64,000 nucleotides of DNA from UBA9160 sp035489755 (GTDB taxonomy: Bacteria > Myxococcota_A > UBA9160). Under the pieces are notes generated by a model. The model did not search any database and was not told the origin of the DNA. It was given only the letters and a program-made list of their open reading frames with translations. The stretch is from the NCBI GenBank assembly GCA_035489755.1, contig DATGZK010000081.1, forward strand, positions 8,523 to 72,522, in the 5' to 3' direction. Positions 25,104-33,724 of the stretch are shown piece by piece. The translations under genes were made by a program, and so were the position numbers. How positions within the stretch are numbered: the stretch's first letter is position 1; the number at the start of each line of letters is the position of its first letter.

Positions 25104-25607
25104 ATGGAGCGCCCGCCGACCCCCCACACAGCTGCGGCAGACGACCCAGATCGTCTGGTTGAGATCGCCTCGTTTCCCCATCCCCTCGAGGCCCACCTCG
25201 CCGCCGCGCGCCTCCGGACAGACGGCGTCCCCGTCGCCCTCTCCGGGGAGCACGCCGCCGGTCTCCTTTCTGGCGTCGACTGCGTAAAGCTCTGGGTTCG
25301 GGAGATCGATCGAGCGCGCGCCTGCGAATCCCTAGCCCCCCCGGCCCCGAAAACCGACCCGCGCTCCGCTTACTTTGTGACGGGCGACCTGGAGGCGCCT
25401 CGCTGCCCTCGCTGCGGAGGCCTTGCGCTCGAGGCGGAACGCAGTCACGGGCCTTTTTTCGTGTTCCTCTCGCTGCTGATTCGAGGTACGCCGAAAGCCT
25501 TGGGTCCGCGCCTGCGCTGCAGGTTGTGCAAAGCGCGCTGGAGGCCCGCCCTCGGGGATGAGGGCCCCTCGAATACGTCCTTTCCCGAGAGCCTCTCCGA
25601 GGACTAG
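25104..25607 (+). CDS. DUF2007-type putative signal-transducing protein with zinc ribbon
   Basis: 167 residues. The N-terminal half (LVEIASFPHPLEAHLAAARL, then VKLWVREIDRARACESL) matches the DUF2007 fold, a small alpha/beta domain of unknown partner. The C-terminal half carries four Cys in two pairs, CPRCGG and CRLC about 35 residues later, separated by a hydrophobic stretch (GPFFVFLSLLIRG), suggesting a zinc ribbon. The last 15 residues are Ser/Glu-rich. The ATG lies 8 bases after a TAGACT box with no Shine-Dalgarno. It converges with and overlaps the lipoprotein gene by 4 bases. Function unknown. Confidence 0.7.
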   Translation: MERPPTPHTAAADDPDRLVEIASFPHPLEAHLAAARLRTDGVPVALSGEHAAGLLSGVDCVKLWVREIDRARACESLAPPAPKTDPRSAYFVTGDLEAPRCPRCGGLALEAERSHGPFFVFLSLLIRGTPKALGPRLRCRLCKARWRPALGDEGPSNTSFPESLSED

Positions 25608-25870
25608 TTCGTCTGCGGCGTTCGCGGGTGCACGTACTTGCAAGGCACCCACTTCGTCTCGACGATGAGGGCAGTATTGCGTGCGGCAATCTTGCATTGG
25701 GTCTGATCCGCTGAGACCTCCGTCATGACTCCCTCCCCACTCCACCAGTTTCCCGTTCGGTGATCGACGTAGACGAGCGTCCCCTCGCTCGGGAGTGTGA
25801 GGCAGCCGCCGATCCCAGAGGCGAAGACGAGGAGCAGCGCGAGGAGGATGGACTTTGCGCGCTCGTGCAC
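25604..25870 (-). CDS. Small putative lipoprotein
   Basis: 88 residues. A short charged N-terminus is followed by a hydrophobic core (ILLALLLVFASGIGGC) ending in Cys23, a reasonable lipobox, so the mature protein would be about 66 residues anchored in a membrane. The mature part (GTLVYVDHRTGNWWSGEGVM and later KWVPCKYVHP) has two further Cys that could form a disulfide. I do not recognise a family. The GTG start lies 3 bases after the FAD oxidoreductase stop, suggesting cotranscription. Confidence 0.6.
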   Translation of the reverse strand: MHERAKSILLALLLVFASGIGGCLTLPSEGTLVYVDHRTGNWWSGEGVMTEVSADQTQCKIAARNTALIVETKWVPCKYVHPRTPQTN

Positions 25871-25873
25871 GGG

Positions 25874-27370
25874 CTATGCCGCCTGCTCGAGAACGCGCAC
25901 CATTTCCGCGCGCCCGGGGCCCAGCGGCTCCGCGGGCGCACGCTGGTCGCGTTCCCGCCAGGCCGCAAGCACCCGCCTCATGACGTCACCGTTTGTAAGC
26001 AGCGAGTCCGGGGTTTCGAGCAGATTGAAGTTGCGCAGAAAGGCGCGCATCACCACCGCATCTGTACGCAGGGCGGGCAGGAGGCCGTCCCGCAAAACCG
26101 AGCGCATGAACCTCGTCGGGTCCACCACCCGCGCCCCAGAGGGCGCTTCCGTGGCGAAAGGATCCTCGCCGCGTCGCTGCTGGGCGGCAACGTCGCACGC
26201 ATCGCGGTCCTGCGTCACGGCGGAGCGATACCACGGCTCGATCTCTCGCCGGGTGTCGCGCTCGAGCTCGAACGCCAGGGCCTCGGCGTCGTCACCGTGC
26301 TCCCGAAGCGCATCCGCGAGCAGGTACGCATGCACGAAGGCGAGGGAGCAGCCGCGACCGTAGAGCGGATTGGTGTGAATCGCCGCGTCGCCGATGGCGT
26401 GGACGCCGAGAGCCACGGGCGCGCCGTCGCGCATGAACAGGCGCCTGCGGTTTCTGAGGCCAGCCATCCCATAGACGCCTGTCACAGGCTCTGAACGATC
26501 GGGCTCGAGCCAGGTCCGAATCGCTGGGATGGCATTGGCTGCGGCTTCAAACGGACCCGGACGCAGTACGCGTCGCATCGGGGTGTCTTCGGGAGATGCC
26601 GCAAGCGTGACCGAGAAAATCCTCGAGTCTCCACTGAACACGGCGAACTTCATGTAGCCGAGATCTGCCCCGATCGGTCCGTCGCGCGGCGGCTCCTCCG
26701 CCCGAGGCCGCAGTCGGTAGAAGCGCGAGGAATAGAAGATGCCGCAGTCCTCGGACTCCGCCTGAATCGGCGGCGCACCGATCTCGGTCAGCCATTTGGA
26801 AAGGGTCGATCGTCGGCCACTCGCGTCGACCACGAGATCGGCCCGCAGCGTCTCGGCTGGAGCGCCCGGCCGGCGCGCCCGCACACCCCTCACCCGCGGC
26901 GGCGACCCCGGCAGCCGCGGCGCAAGGGTCTCAAGGCCGAGCACCTCCGAACCGTCATGCCAGACGACGCCCGGACTCTCCGCCACGATCTTGTGCAGGA
27001 CCCACTCGAGGGTGAGGCGGCGGCACCCGAGGAGCACGAGATCCTCATCCCCGGGTTTCGCTGAGCGGTCGTCGATGGTGGGGGGAAGCATCTCCGTAAT
27101 GCGCAGGTCATAGGCACCGTTTCTCATGAGAGCGTCAAGCACGTCGGGAGCGCGGTCCCGCAGAAGGTTCCGGAATCTCGCGAGGAACGCGTGGGAGTGT
27201 CGGACCTGGGGCGCCCCGCGGCGATCCCAGCGCTCGAAGGCCAGGACCGCGGACTCCGGGAGCGGCGTCGAATCCTTCTCGAGCACGGTCACATGATGAC
27301 CGCCCCGGGAAAGGGCAAGAGCGGCCCCAAGCCCCGCGATGCCACCACCGATCACGATTGCCTCTGCCAC
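25874..27370 (-). CDS. FAD-dependent oxidoreductase (geranylgeranyl-reductase/halogenase-like)
   Basis: 498 residues from a GTG with GGAGG 10 bases upstream; the open frame extends to 27556 but without family similarity. The N-terminal dinucleotide fold is clear: VIGGGIAGLGAALALSRGG and VTVLEKD. DLVVDASGRRSTLSKWL is the second conserved segment, and GDAAIHTNPLYGRGCSLAF is the GD motif contacting FAD ribitol. The group is the FAD monooxygenase/geranylgeranyl reductase superfamily; the substrate is unclear. It diverges from the SDR gene by a 351-base region, so the two may share control. Confidence 0.8.
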   Translation of the reverse strand: MAEAIVIGGGIAGLGAALALSRGGHHVTVLEKDSTPLPESAVLAFERWDRRGAPQVRHSHAFLARFRNLLRDRAPDVLDALMRNGAYDLRITEMLPPTIDDRSAKPGDEDLVLLGCRRLTLEWVLHKIVAESPGVVWHDGSEVLGLETLAPRLPGSPPRVRGVRARRPGAPAETLRADLVVDASGRRSTLSKWLTEIGAPPIQAESEDCGIFYSSRFYRLRPRAEEPPRDGPIGADLGYMKFAVFSGDSRIFSVTLAASPEDTPMRRVLRPGPFEAAANAIPAIRTWLEPDRSEPVTGVYGMAGLRNRRRLFMRDGAPVALGVHAIGDAAIHTNPLYGRGCSLAFVHAYLLADALREHGDDAEALAFELERDTRREIEPWYRSAVTQDRDACDVAAQQRRGEDPFATEAPSGARVVDPTRFMRSVLRDGLLPALRTDAVVMRAFLRNFNLLETPDSLLTNGDVMRRVLAAWRERDQRAPAEPLGPGRAEMVRVLEQAA

Positions 27371-27721
27371 CCCGCAACCTCCGGCTGAGCGATCGACCTC
27401 GATGGCCCTATGGTAGCGGCCGTCCGTCCTGAGTTCCTCGGGTCCGCCGATTCCCGAGACCACGAAAAGGGGATTTGCCCCGGGACCGGCACGAGCGCGC
27501 AGAGCTCCGCCGCTCGGAGGACGGATGCCCCAAAATGATGAGCTTCGCTCGTGCAATTCCGAGATGGGAAAGAGCGGCCGCGCTCATCGCGCATCGCTCC
27601 GATCCCGCATCTGGTCTCCCTCCCCGGCGGCGCTTTCGCGGCAGCGTACACGGTCTCCCGCAGGGTAGAATCAAGCGATCTGCGCCGGCTCGCGAGGCCG
27701 TTCGCGGTTGGAGTGGAAGCG
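27371..27721. other. Divergent intergenic region between the FAD oxidoreductase and SDR genes
   Basis: 351 bases holding the promoters of two divergent genes. Weak boxes are TAGAAT at 27666-27671 (plus) and TACCAT near 27410 (minus), neither with a good -35 partner. I see no regulator gene, operator palindrome or small RNA. Confidence 0.35.
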
Positions 27722-28528
27722 ATGGCGCGTTCTCAAGGCCGCTTCGATGGAAAAGTCGCTTTTGTGACGGGCGGCGCTACCGGAATCGGCTTCGCGTGCG
27801 CGCAGGCCATCATCAACGATGGCGGATGTGTGATGCTTGCGGGCCGTCGCGACAATGTGTTGAGCGCCGCGGCGCAGAAGCTCGGCCCGCGCGCCGCCTG
27901 GGTGGTGTGTGACGTTACCTCCGACGCAGCGATCGAAGATGGCATTGCCGCGGCAGTCGATCAGTTTGGGCCGCTGCGTCTCGCCGTAAACTCAGCGGGC
28001 GCCGGTTCGGTGGGGAGCGTGCTCAATGGAATGTCCGAGGACTTCGCCAAGATCATCGATACCAATCTCGTCGGCACGTTCCGCGCCATGCGCGGCGAAG
28101 CCCGCGCGATGAAGGCCGCAGGCGGCGGCAGCATCGTGAATGTGAGCTCCATCGCCGGTGTGCTCACGCACCGCTGGATGAGCGCGTATTGCGCATCCAA
28201 GGCGGGTCTCAACATGCTGACGCGCTGCGCAGCCGACGATCTCGGTGAGCATGGCATCCGCGTCAACGCAGTGATGCCGAGCTTCGTCCCCACGGAGATC
28301 TGGTCGGTCATGGTCTCCAGCCCGGAGATCCACGCCGAATACCTACGGCGCATCCCGCTCGGCCGGCTCGGCACGGTCGAAGACGTGGCTGCGCTCACTG
28401 CCTTCCTGCTCTCCGACGAGTCGGGCTGGATCACAGGTCAATGCGTGGGTGTCGACGGCGGTCATACGATCCGCCAAGGTCCTGATATGGTTCCCATCTA
28501 CCGCCAGTTCCTGCCCGAGGAGCGTTAG
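27722..28528 (+). CDS. Short-chain dehydrogenase/reductase
   Basis: 268 residues. Classical SDR: NAD(P)-binding TGGATGIGF near residue 17, DVTS and NSAGAG, catalytic Ser in VNVSSIAGV, and YCASKAG with the YxxxK pair; the C-terminal ITGQCVGVDGGHTI is typical. The start ATG is preceded by GGAGTGGAAG. It is followed after 25 bases by an M20 amidohydrolase on the same strand, so the pair is probably one operon of catabolic type. The substrate is not predictable; LAGRR after beta-2 suggests NADP preference. Confidence 0.88.
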   Translation: MARSQGRFDGKVAFVTGGATGIGFACAQAIINDGGCVMLAGRRDNVLSAAAQKLGPRAAWVVCDVTSDAAIEDGIAAAVDQFGPLRLAVNSAGAGSVGSVLNGMSEDFAKIIDTNLVGTFRAMRGEARAMKAAGGGSIVNVSSIAGVLTHRWMSAYCASKAGLNMLTRCAADDLGEHGIRVNAVMPSFVPTEIWSVMVSSPEIHAEYLRRIPLGRLGTVEDVAALTAFLLSDESGWITGQCVGVDGGHTIRQGPDMVPIYRQFLPEER

Positions 28529-28553
28529 GCGAAGTAGCGGAGGAGGCCAATCC

Positions 28554-29744
28554 ATGGATGCGGCGATGCTGAAAAGGGAGGTCTGCTCGACAGTCGACGC
28601 GCTTCGCTCCGATCTGCTTCGCATCTCACACGCGATCCACGCGCGACCTGAGTTGGCATTCGAGGAACGTGAGGCAGCGGCGCTCTTGTGCGGCACGCTC
28701 GAGGGAGCGGGACTTGCGGTGGCGCGGGGCGCCTATGGGCTGGAAACCGCATTCGAGAGCGAGTTCGGACGGGCTACCGCTCGCGGGGCGTGTGTGGCAC
28801 TGCTCGCCGAGTACGACGCGCTCCCGGGGATCGGCCATGCATGCGGACACAACCTGATCGCGACCGCCGCCGTCGGCGCTGGGCTCGCGCTGGCGGCTCT
28901 GGGTTCACGGCTCCCAGGCCATGTGCGGCTGCTCGGCACGCCGGCCGAAGAGCGCGGGGGCGGCAAGGAGCTGATGGCGCAACGGGGTGCCTTCGACGGC
29001 GTCGACGCTGCCCTGATGGTGCATCCCGCCGGCGTGGATCTCGCCGCCATGCCGTGCATCGCGGTGGCGGACCTTACCGTGCACTATCGCGGCGTCGCGG
29101 CTCACGCCTCCGCCATGCCCGACCGCGGGGTGAACGCGCTCGACGCCCTTGTCCTTGGCTATCAGTCGATCGCCGCGCTGCGCCAGCACATCCGCCCGAC
29201 CGAGCGGATCCACGGCATCATCACCAAGGGCGGCTCCGCCCCCAACATCGTTCCCGAGGAGGCGGAGGGCCGCTTCTATGTGCGCGCGCGCAACGCAGAG
29301 GAACTCCTCCCGCTCAAGCGCCGCGTGGAGGGCTGTTTCCAAGCCGGCGCCAGCGCTACGGGCGCGAAGCTTGAGCTCACCTGGCACGCACCCGACTATT
29401 TGGAGCTGCGCACCAACTGGCCGCTCGCCGATGCCTATCAGCGCAACGCCGAGTCGCTGGGCCGCCGCTTCTTCCCGTTCGACAAGCTCCCGCCGGGCAT
29501 CCAGGGCAGCACGGATATGGGCAACGTGAGCCAACGCGTCCCTTCCATCCATCCAATGATCGCCGCCGCGCCCCCGCAATGCACGATCCACAATGCCGAG
29601 TTTGCGACGTGGGCTGCTTCGGAAATGGGCGATGCTGCTGCGCTCGACGGCGCCAAGGCCCTCGCCATGACTGCGCTCGATTTTCTGTGCGACGAGGCTC
29701 TGCGCAAGCGAGTCCGCGAGGCGTTCGACGGGGAAAGCGCTTAG
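28554..29744 (+). CDS. M20-family amidohydrolase/aminoacylase (M20D type)
   Basis: 396 residues. Metal-site motifs of the M20D group: GIGHACGHNLI (ligand His), TPAEERGGGKELM (Glu pair) and VHYRGVAAHAS, which opens the dimerisation domain; NIVPEEAEGRFYVRAR lies in that domain. It resembles AbgB/AmhX-like N-acyl amino acid or p-aminobenzoyl-glutamate hydrolases. The ATG has GGAGGAGG upstream. It lies directly behind the SDR gene and converges on leuA with an 11-base gap. It is cytoplasmic, with no signal peptide. Confidence 0.87.
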   Translation: MDAAMLKREVCSTVDALRSDLLRISHAIHARPELAFEEREAAALLCGTLEGAGLAVARGAYGLETAFESEFGRATARGACVALLAEYDALPGIGHACGHNLIATAAVGAGLALAALGSRLPGHVRLLGTPAEERGGGKELMAQRGAFDGVDAALMVHPAGVDLAAMPCIAVADLTVHYRGVAAHASAMPDRGVNALDALVLGYQSIAALRQHIRPTERIHGIITKGGSAPNIVPEEAEGRFYVRARNAEELLPLKRRVEGCFQAGASATGAKLELTWHAPDYLELRTNWPLADAYQRNAESLGRRFFPFDKLPPGIQGSTDMGNVSQRVPSIHPMIAAAPPQCTIHNAEFATWAASEMGDAAALDGAKALAMTALDFLCDEALRKRVREAFDGESA

Positions 29745-29755
29745 GGCCGGCACAC

Positions 29756-30928
29756 TTACGCCGCGTCCGAGGCCACGGCGCCGCAGATCTGCTGCACGTC
29801 ATCGTCCGCAACCTCCCGCTTTTGATCCGCTAGCTCCTGGAAGCGGATGAAGGCACGCTCAAGCGCCGCAGCGCTCAGCACAAAGCCCAGTTTCCTCGCG
29901 CGCGCCGCGAAGCCCGCGCGTCCCGAGAGCTTCCCGAGCACAATCTCCGTCCCGACGGGGTGTCCGATTTCGGCCGGGTCGATCACCTCATAGGTCTCGC
30001 GTTGCTTCAGCACACCGTCCTGATGCACGCCAGAGGCGTGGCGGAACGCATTTTTCCCGACAATGGCCTTGTTGGATGCGATGCGCAGACCGCTGCGCTC
30101 CTCGACGAGCTTCGAAAGTTGATGAATCGCTCGGGTGTTCACACCCGTTTCGACGTGGAGAGCCGCACCGTGGACTCGCAGCGCCATCACCACCTCTTCG
30201 AAGCAGGTATTGCCGGCGCGTTCGCCGATGCCGTTCACCGTGACCTCCAGCTGGCGCGCACCCGCTCCCACCGCCGCAATCGCGTTCGCCGTTGCGAGGC
30301 CAAGGTCATCTTGGCCGTGAAATGACAAGACTGCGTCGCGCAGGGCGGGAACCCGTTTGTAGAGGTTCTCGATGAGAGCGCGCAGGGCCTCCGGGAGAAT
30401 GAATCCCACCGTATCCGGCAGGTTCACGGTCATCGCACCGGCTTCGAGCGAGGCGTGAATGAGCTCGCCTAGGAACTCAGGATCGGATCGAGTCGCGTCC
30501 ATCGGGCTGAACTCGACCTCGGCGACTCCAGAGCGCGCCTGGCGCACAGCGATGCGCGTCATTTCGATCACCTGTTCGCGACTCTTGCGGAGCTGATGGG
30601 CGAGGTGCATGTCGCTCGCGTTCACAAACACGTGCATGCGCGGATGCTCGGCGCCGTGCAGGGCTTCGACCGCTGCTTCGATGTCGCCGGGCACGGCTCG
30701 CGCAAGGCCGCAAACAGTGACGCCACGCACGGTCTCCGCCACTGCGCGAACGGATGCGAGCTCTGCGGGTGAGGCGCTCGGGAAGCCTGCCTCGATCACG
30801 TCCACACCCGCCTCCGCGAGCCCAGAGGCGATATCGAGCTTGTCACGGAGCGTGAAGGAGACCCCTGCAGATTGCTCCCCGTCACGCAGCGTCGTGTCGA
30901 AGATCGTAACCCGTTCTCGTTCGCGCAC
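29756..30928 (-). CDS. leuA: 2-isopropylmalate synthase-like protein, catalytic domain only, with atypical active site
   Basis: 390 residues covering the HMGL-like TIM barrel and linker but no C-terminal LeuA dimer (leucine-binding) domain. DTTLRDGEQSAGVSF, NLPDTVGF, NGIGERAGN and HQDGVLK are intact. Two positions differ from the enzymes I know: the metal-binding HxH of (H)CHNDLG reads HGQDDLG, and the Glu of FSxEDA reads Met (FSPMDATRS). The upstream Leu-codon attenuator strongly supports a role in leucine biosynthesis, yet these changes and the missing regulatory domain make a related synthase (citramalate or homocitrate type) or a divergent clade possible. It starts with GTG behind the attenuator. 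Confidence 0.8.
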   Translation of the reverse strand: MRERERVTIFDTTLRDGEQSAGVSFTLRDKLDIASGLAEAGVDVIEAGFPSASPAELASVRAVAETVRGVTVCGLARAVPGDIEAAVEALHGAEHPRMHVFVNASDMHLAHQLRKSREQVIEMTRIAVRQARSGVAEVEFSPMDATRSDPEFLGELIHASLEAGAMTVNLPDTVGFILPEALRALIENLYKRVPALRDAVLSFHGQDDLGLATANAIAAVGAGARQLEVTVNGIGERAGNTCFEEVVMALRVHGAALHVETGVNTRAIHQLSKLVEERSGLRIASNKAIVGKNAFRHASGVHQDGVLKQRETYEVIDPAEIGHPVGTEIVLGKLSGRAGFAARARKLGFVLSAAALERAFIRFQELADQKREVADDDVQQICGAVASDAA

Positions 30929-30993
30929 TGGTCGCTCCTTTGTGCCGAAGGGGCAGGAGCGAGTTCAGTGAGGTAGGCGGGGCCCTGAAACAC

Positions 30994-31030
30994 GAAACCC
31001 TCTCCGGCCGTTTCGGCGGGAGAGGGTTTT
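30994..31030 (-). terminator. leuL: Attenuator terminator hairpin in the leuA leader
   Basis: On the minus strand AAACCCTCTCC pairs with GGAGAGGGTTT, and the interior GCCG-AAA-CGGC extends the stem to about 15 pairs with a 3-base loop, followed by TTTCGTGTTTC. This is a very stable intrinsic-terminator shape lying between the leader peptide and leuA. Confidence 0.8.
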
Positions 31031-31076
31031 CGCTTCGGCGTCGTCGGCTTAGCGGCCGAGAGCCCCCTCTCCCGCC
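31015..31076 (-). promoter_or_regulatory. Antiterminator pairing of the leu attenuator
   Basis: GGCGGGAGAGGG (31076-31065), inside the 3' part of the leader peptide frame, is perfectly complementary over 12 bases to CCCTCTCCCGCC (31026-31015), the left arm of the terminator. The two pairings are mutually exclusive. A ribosome stalled on the Leu codons would leave the first segment free and block the terminator; a ribosome reaching the stop codon at 31049-31051 would cover it and allow termination. Confidence 0.75.
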
Positions 31077-31129
31077 CCGGTAAGGAGCAGGCCAAGGAGG
31101 TTTCCACGCAGCGTTCGCCGATGGGCCAT
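31049..31129 (-). CDS. leuL: Leucine-rich leader peptide of the leuA attenuator
   Basis: A 26-residue frame (ATG to TAA) whose codons 11-16 read Leu-Leu-Gly-Leu-Leu-Leu (CTC CTT GGC CTG CTC CTT), with seven Leu in all. AAAGGG lies about 8 bases upstream of the ATG. It is placed exactly as a transcription-attenuation leader should be: upstream of an antiterminator/terminator pair and 120 bases before leuA. The peptide itself is not expected to have a function; its translation senses charged tRNA-Leu. Confidence 0.8.
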   Translation of the reverse strand: MAHRRTLRGNLLGLLLTGAGEGALGR

Positions 31130-31139
31130 GACTAAACCC

Positions 31140-31168
31140 TTTCTAGTCGATAGCGTGAGGTCCGTCAA
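31140..31168 (-). promoter_or_regulatory. Candidate promoter for leuL-leuA
   Basis: TTGACG (31168-31163) and TAGAAA (31145-31140) are separated by exactly 17 bases on the minus strand. Transcription would start near 31133, only about 4 bases before the leader ATG, so the leader peptide might be translated from a nearly leaderless transcript. The remaining 105 bases up to recG show nothing else. Confidence 0.5.
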
Positions 31169-31273
31169 TGCCGAAGCGACGCGCGCGGGGTACCCCCGAA
31201 GCGCACCGAGTCGCAACCGGCGCTGGGATCGCAGCCGTTCCCTCGTGCATCCCGCCTGCGATTTCGCCTCTGC

Positions 31274-33703
31274 CTACCCCACGCCCGCGAGGGCGAGACG
31301 TTCCCCCCAGCGCTCTCGCACCGCCCGTGCGAGCTCGGGTGCGCGCCGCAAACCTGGGTCTTGGCGGACGGTCTCAAGGGCAGACTCCCGTGCCGCGGCG
31401 ATCAGCCGCGCATCGCGCAACAGGTCCGCGACCCGCAGGTCTGGCAAGCGCCCGTGCTGCCGCGTGCCGAGAAACTCTCCCGGGCCCCGAATGCGCAAGT
31501 CTGCGTCAGCGATCGCAAACCCATCACTGGTCTCGACCATTGCGCGCAGCCGGGCTTCGCTCTCCTCGCTCACGCCTCGCGCCATGAGAATGCAGCGGCC
31601 CGGCCTGGCGCCTCGGCCCACCCGCCCGCGCAGCTGATGGAGCTGGGCCAATCCGAAGCGTTCCGCATGCTCGACCACCATGAGTGTCGCGTTCGAGATA
31701 TCCACACCCACTTCGATCACCGTGGTCGACACAAGCACGTGGGTCGCACCGCGCTCGAAGCGTGCCATGACTTCGGCACGGGCCACCGCGTCCATCCGTC
31801 CGTGGACGAGGTCGATGCGCAGCTCGGGGAAGGCGGCCTCGATTTTGCGCGCGGACTCGGTGGCGGCTCTGAGATCGCTCTTCTCGGACTCCTCGACGAG
31901 TGGATACACCACATAGGCCTGCTCTCCACGTGCAGCTGCGGCCCGGATGGCTTCGGAGATGCGAGTGCCCTCCCCTTCGCGCAGGATTTCCGTACGCACT
32001 GGCGCACGACCGGGCGGGAGCTCGTCGAGGACGGAGAGGTCAAGATCACCGTAAAGCGTGAGGGCGAGCGTACGGGGGATCGGGGTCGCCGTCATCACCA
32101 GGACATGCGGACTTGCGCCTGTAACAGCGTGGCGTGCAAGAGCGGCGCGCTGGAGCACGCCAAATCGGTGTTGTTCGTCGACGATCGCAAGGCCCAGTCG
32201 CGCGAAAGTCAGGTCTTCCTGCAGCAACGCATGAGTACCGATGACGAGGTCAACCTGCCCCGCTGCAAGCGCGCGGCGCCGCGCGCTGGCTTCGGCGCGC
32301 GGGAGCGAGGCCGTGAGCAGCGCCATGCGCAGAGCGAGGGGTCCCGGATCCGGACCCTGCAGGCGTTGAAGCGTACGCTCGTGCTGCTCGGCCAGAAGCT
32401 CGGTCGGCGCCATGAGGGCCGTCTGGAATCCGCTGCGCGCGGCAGCGAGCGCCGCGAGAAATGCAACCGCCGTCTTTCCGCTGCCGACGTCCCCCTGCAG
32501 GAGGCGGTTCATGGGGTGCGGGCGGCCGAGATCCCCGCGGATCTCCCGCCACACCCGATGCTGGGCGCTGGTCAGGCGGAAAGGAAGCGCAGCGATCGCC
32601 TCCTCGAGGAGGGGAGCCTCACCGCTGGCGACGCTGAACGCCATCCCCGGCTCCGCGGCACGGGCGGCGCGGCGCAGGGCGAGGCCGATCTCGAGCAGGT
32701 AGAGCTCCTCGAGGATGAGCCGCTCGTGTGCGGGTGTGCGACGGAGGGCCAGCGCGTCAACGTCCGCTTCGACGCCCGGCGTGTGGATGGCGCGCAGCGC
32801 CTGCGCAACCTCGGGCAGCTGGCGCTCGCGAACCATTCGCAAGGGAAGGTATCCCTCCGTGAGATCCGCGTACTCCAGGACTCCGAGGGCTACGAGTCTG
32901 CGCAGCGCCCGCGGATGGAGACCCTCGGGTGCGGCGTAGTCCGGTACCACCCGGCGCGAAGCCGCCGCCGCCGGGTCTCCCGAGGCGACGCCCTCCCCCT
33001 CCTCGAGCACCTCGACCTCGGGATGCACAAGCTGCTTCGAGAAGCGGTAGCGCCTCACTTCTCCCGTGACCTGGAGCGTCGCGCCTTTGCGGACCCTGCC
33101 GCGAATGGCGTCGCCGCCGTGGAACCACTTGAGATTTACCGTTCCCGTCCCGTCGCCAACCACCGCCTGGAACACGCGGGCAAGCCGCCCACCCCGTCGG
33201 CGCGATGGGACGAAGTCGCACAGCAGAACGGTTGCGACGAAGGTTGCCCGTTGGCCCACGGGAAGGTCCGCTACGGATTGGAGCGAACGGCGGTCGTCGT
33301 AGCGCGCGGGAAGGTGCAAGAGCAAATCGGAAAGCGTGCGCAATCCGCGCCGAGCGAGCGCATCGGCGCGTTTCGGGCCGACTCCCGGCAGAGCCGTCAG
33401 GGGGCGCGCGAGCGCTTTCTCGGCGTATCCGGTCGCCCGGAGAGGCGCGAGCAGTCCTAGCGCCTTCGGCGCCTCGATGCGAAGCGCCTCCCGAGACAGG
33501 GCCTCGGAGAACAGCTCCCGAACAGCCTCGAGCGCACGCCGCGCGTCCCGCGGAATCTGGAGTGCGAGCGCACGCTCAGCGGCCCGTCGCACAGCGGCCT
33601 CGAGTCCGTGCACGCGGTCTGCGTGGGCAAAGTCGTCTTGGGCCGCGAACGCAATTGGCTTGTAGACCGCCTCGACCGCCGCCGCGAAGGGACTGGTGCT
33701 CAC
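31274..33703 (-). CDS. recG: ATP-dependent DNA helicase RecG
   Basis: 809 residues. After a helical N-terminal extension typical of the protein (about 100 residues) comes the helix-hairpin-helix-like LPGVGPKRADALARRGL, the OB-fold wedge domain, and the superfamily 2 helicase core: LLQGDVGSGKTAVAF (Walker A), AIVDEQHRFGV (DEQH box), TATPIPRTLAL and the late QLRGRVGRGARPG motif VI. It remodels stalled forks and Holliday junctions. The start is GTG, 21 bases after carB, so it probably forms the tail of the pyr operon. Confidence 0.96.
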   Translation of the reverse strand: MSTSPFAAAVEAVYKPIAFAAQDDFAHADRVHGLEAAVRRAAERALALQIPRDARRALEAVRELFSEALSREALRIEAPKALGLLAPLRATGYAEKALARPLTALPGVGPKRADALARRGLRTLSDLLLHLPARYDDRRSLQSVADLPVGQRATFVATVLLCDFVPSRRRGGRLARVFQAVVGDGTGTVNLKWFHGGDAIRGRVRKGATLQVTGEVRRYRFSKQLVHPEVEVLEEGEGVASGDPAAAASRRVVPDYAAPEGLHPRALRRLVALGVLEYADLTEGYLPLRMVRERQLPEVAQALRAIHTPGVEADVDALALRRTPAHERLILEELYLLEIGLALRRAARAAEPGMAFSVASGEAPLLEEAIAALPFRLTSAQHRVWREIRGDLGRPHPMNRLLQGDVGSGKTAVAFLAALAAARSGFQTALMAPTELLAEQHERTLQRLQGPDPGPLALRMALLTASLPRAEASARRRALAAGQVDLVIGTHALLQEDLTFARLGLAIVDEQHRFGVLQRAALARHAVTGASPHVLVMTATPIPRTLALTLYGDLDLSVLDELPPGRAPVRTEILREGEGTRISEAIRAAAARGEQAYVVYPLVEESEKSDLRAATESARKIEAAFPELRIDLVHGRMDAVARAEVMARFERGATHVLVSTTVIEVGVDISNATLMVVEHAERFGLAQLHQLRGRVGRGARPGRCILMARGVSEESEARLRAMVETSDGFAIADADLRIRGPGEFLGTRQHGRLPDLRVADLLRDARLIAAARESALETVRQDPGLRRAPELARAVRERWGERLALAGVG

Positions 33704-33724
33704 CGCCCTGTGTGGGGACCTCGA

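Noticed and set aside
31361..33460. 699-residue plus-strand frame
   Set aside because: It lies fully antisense to recG, whose helicase motifs are intact; a shadow.
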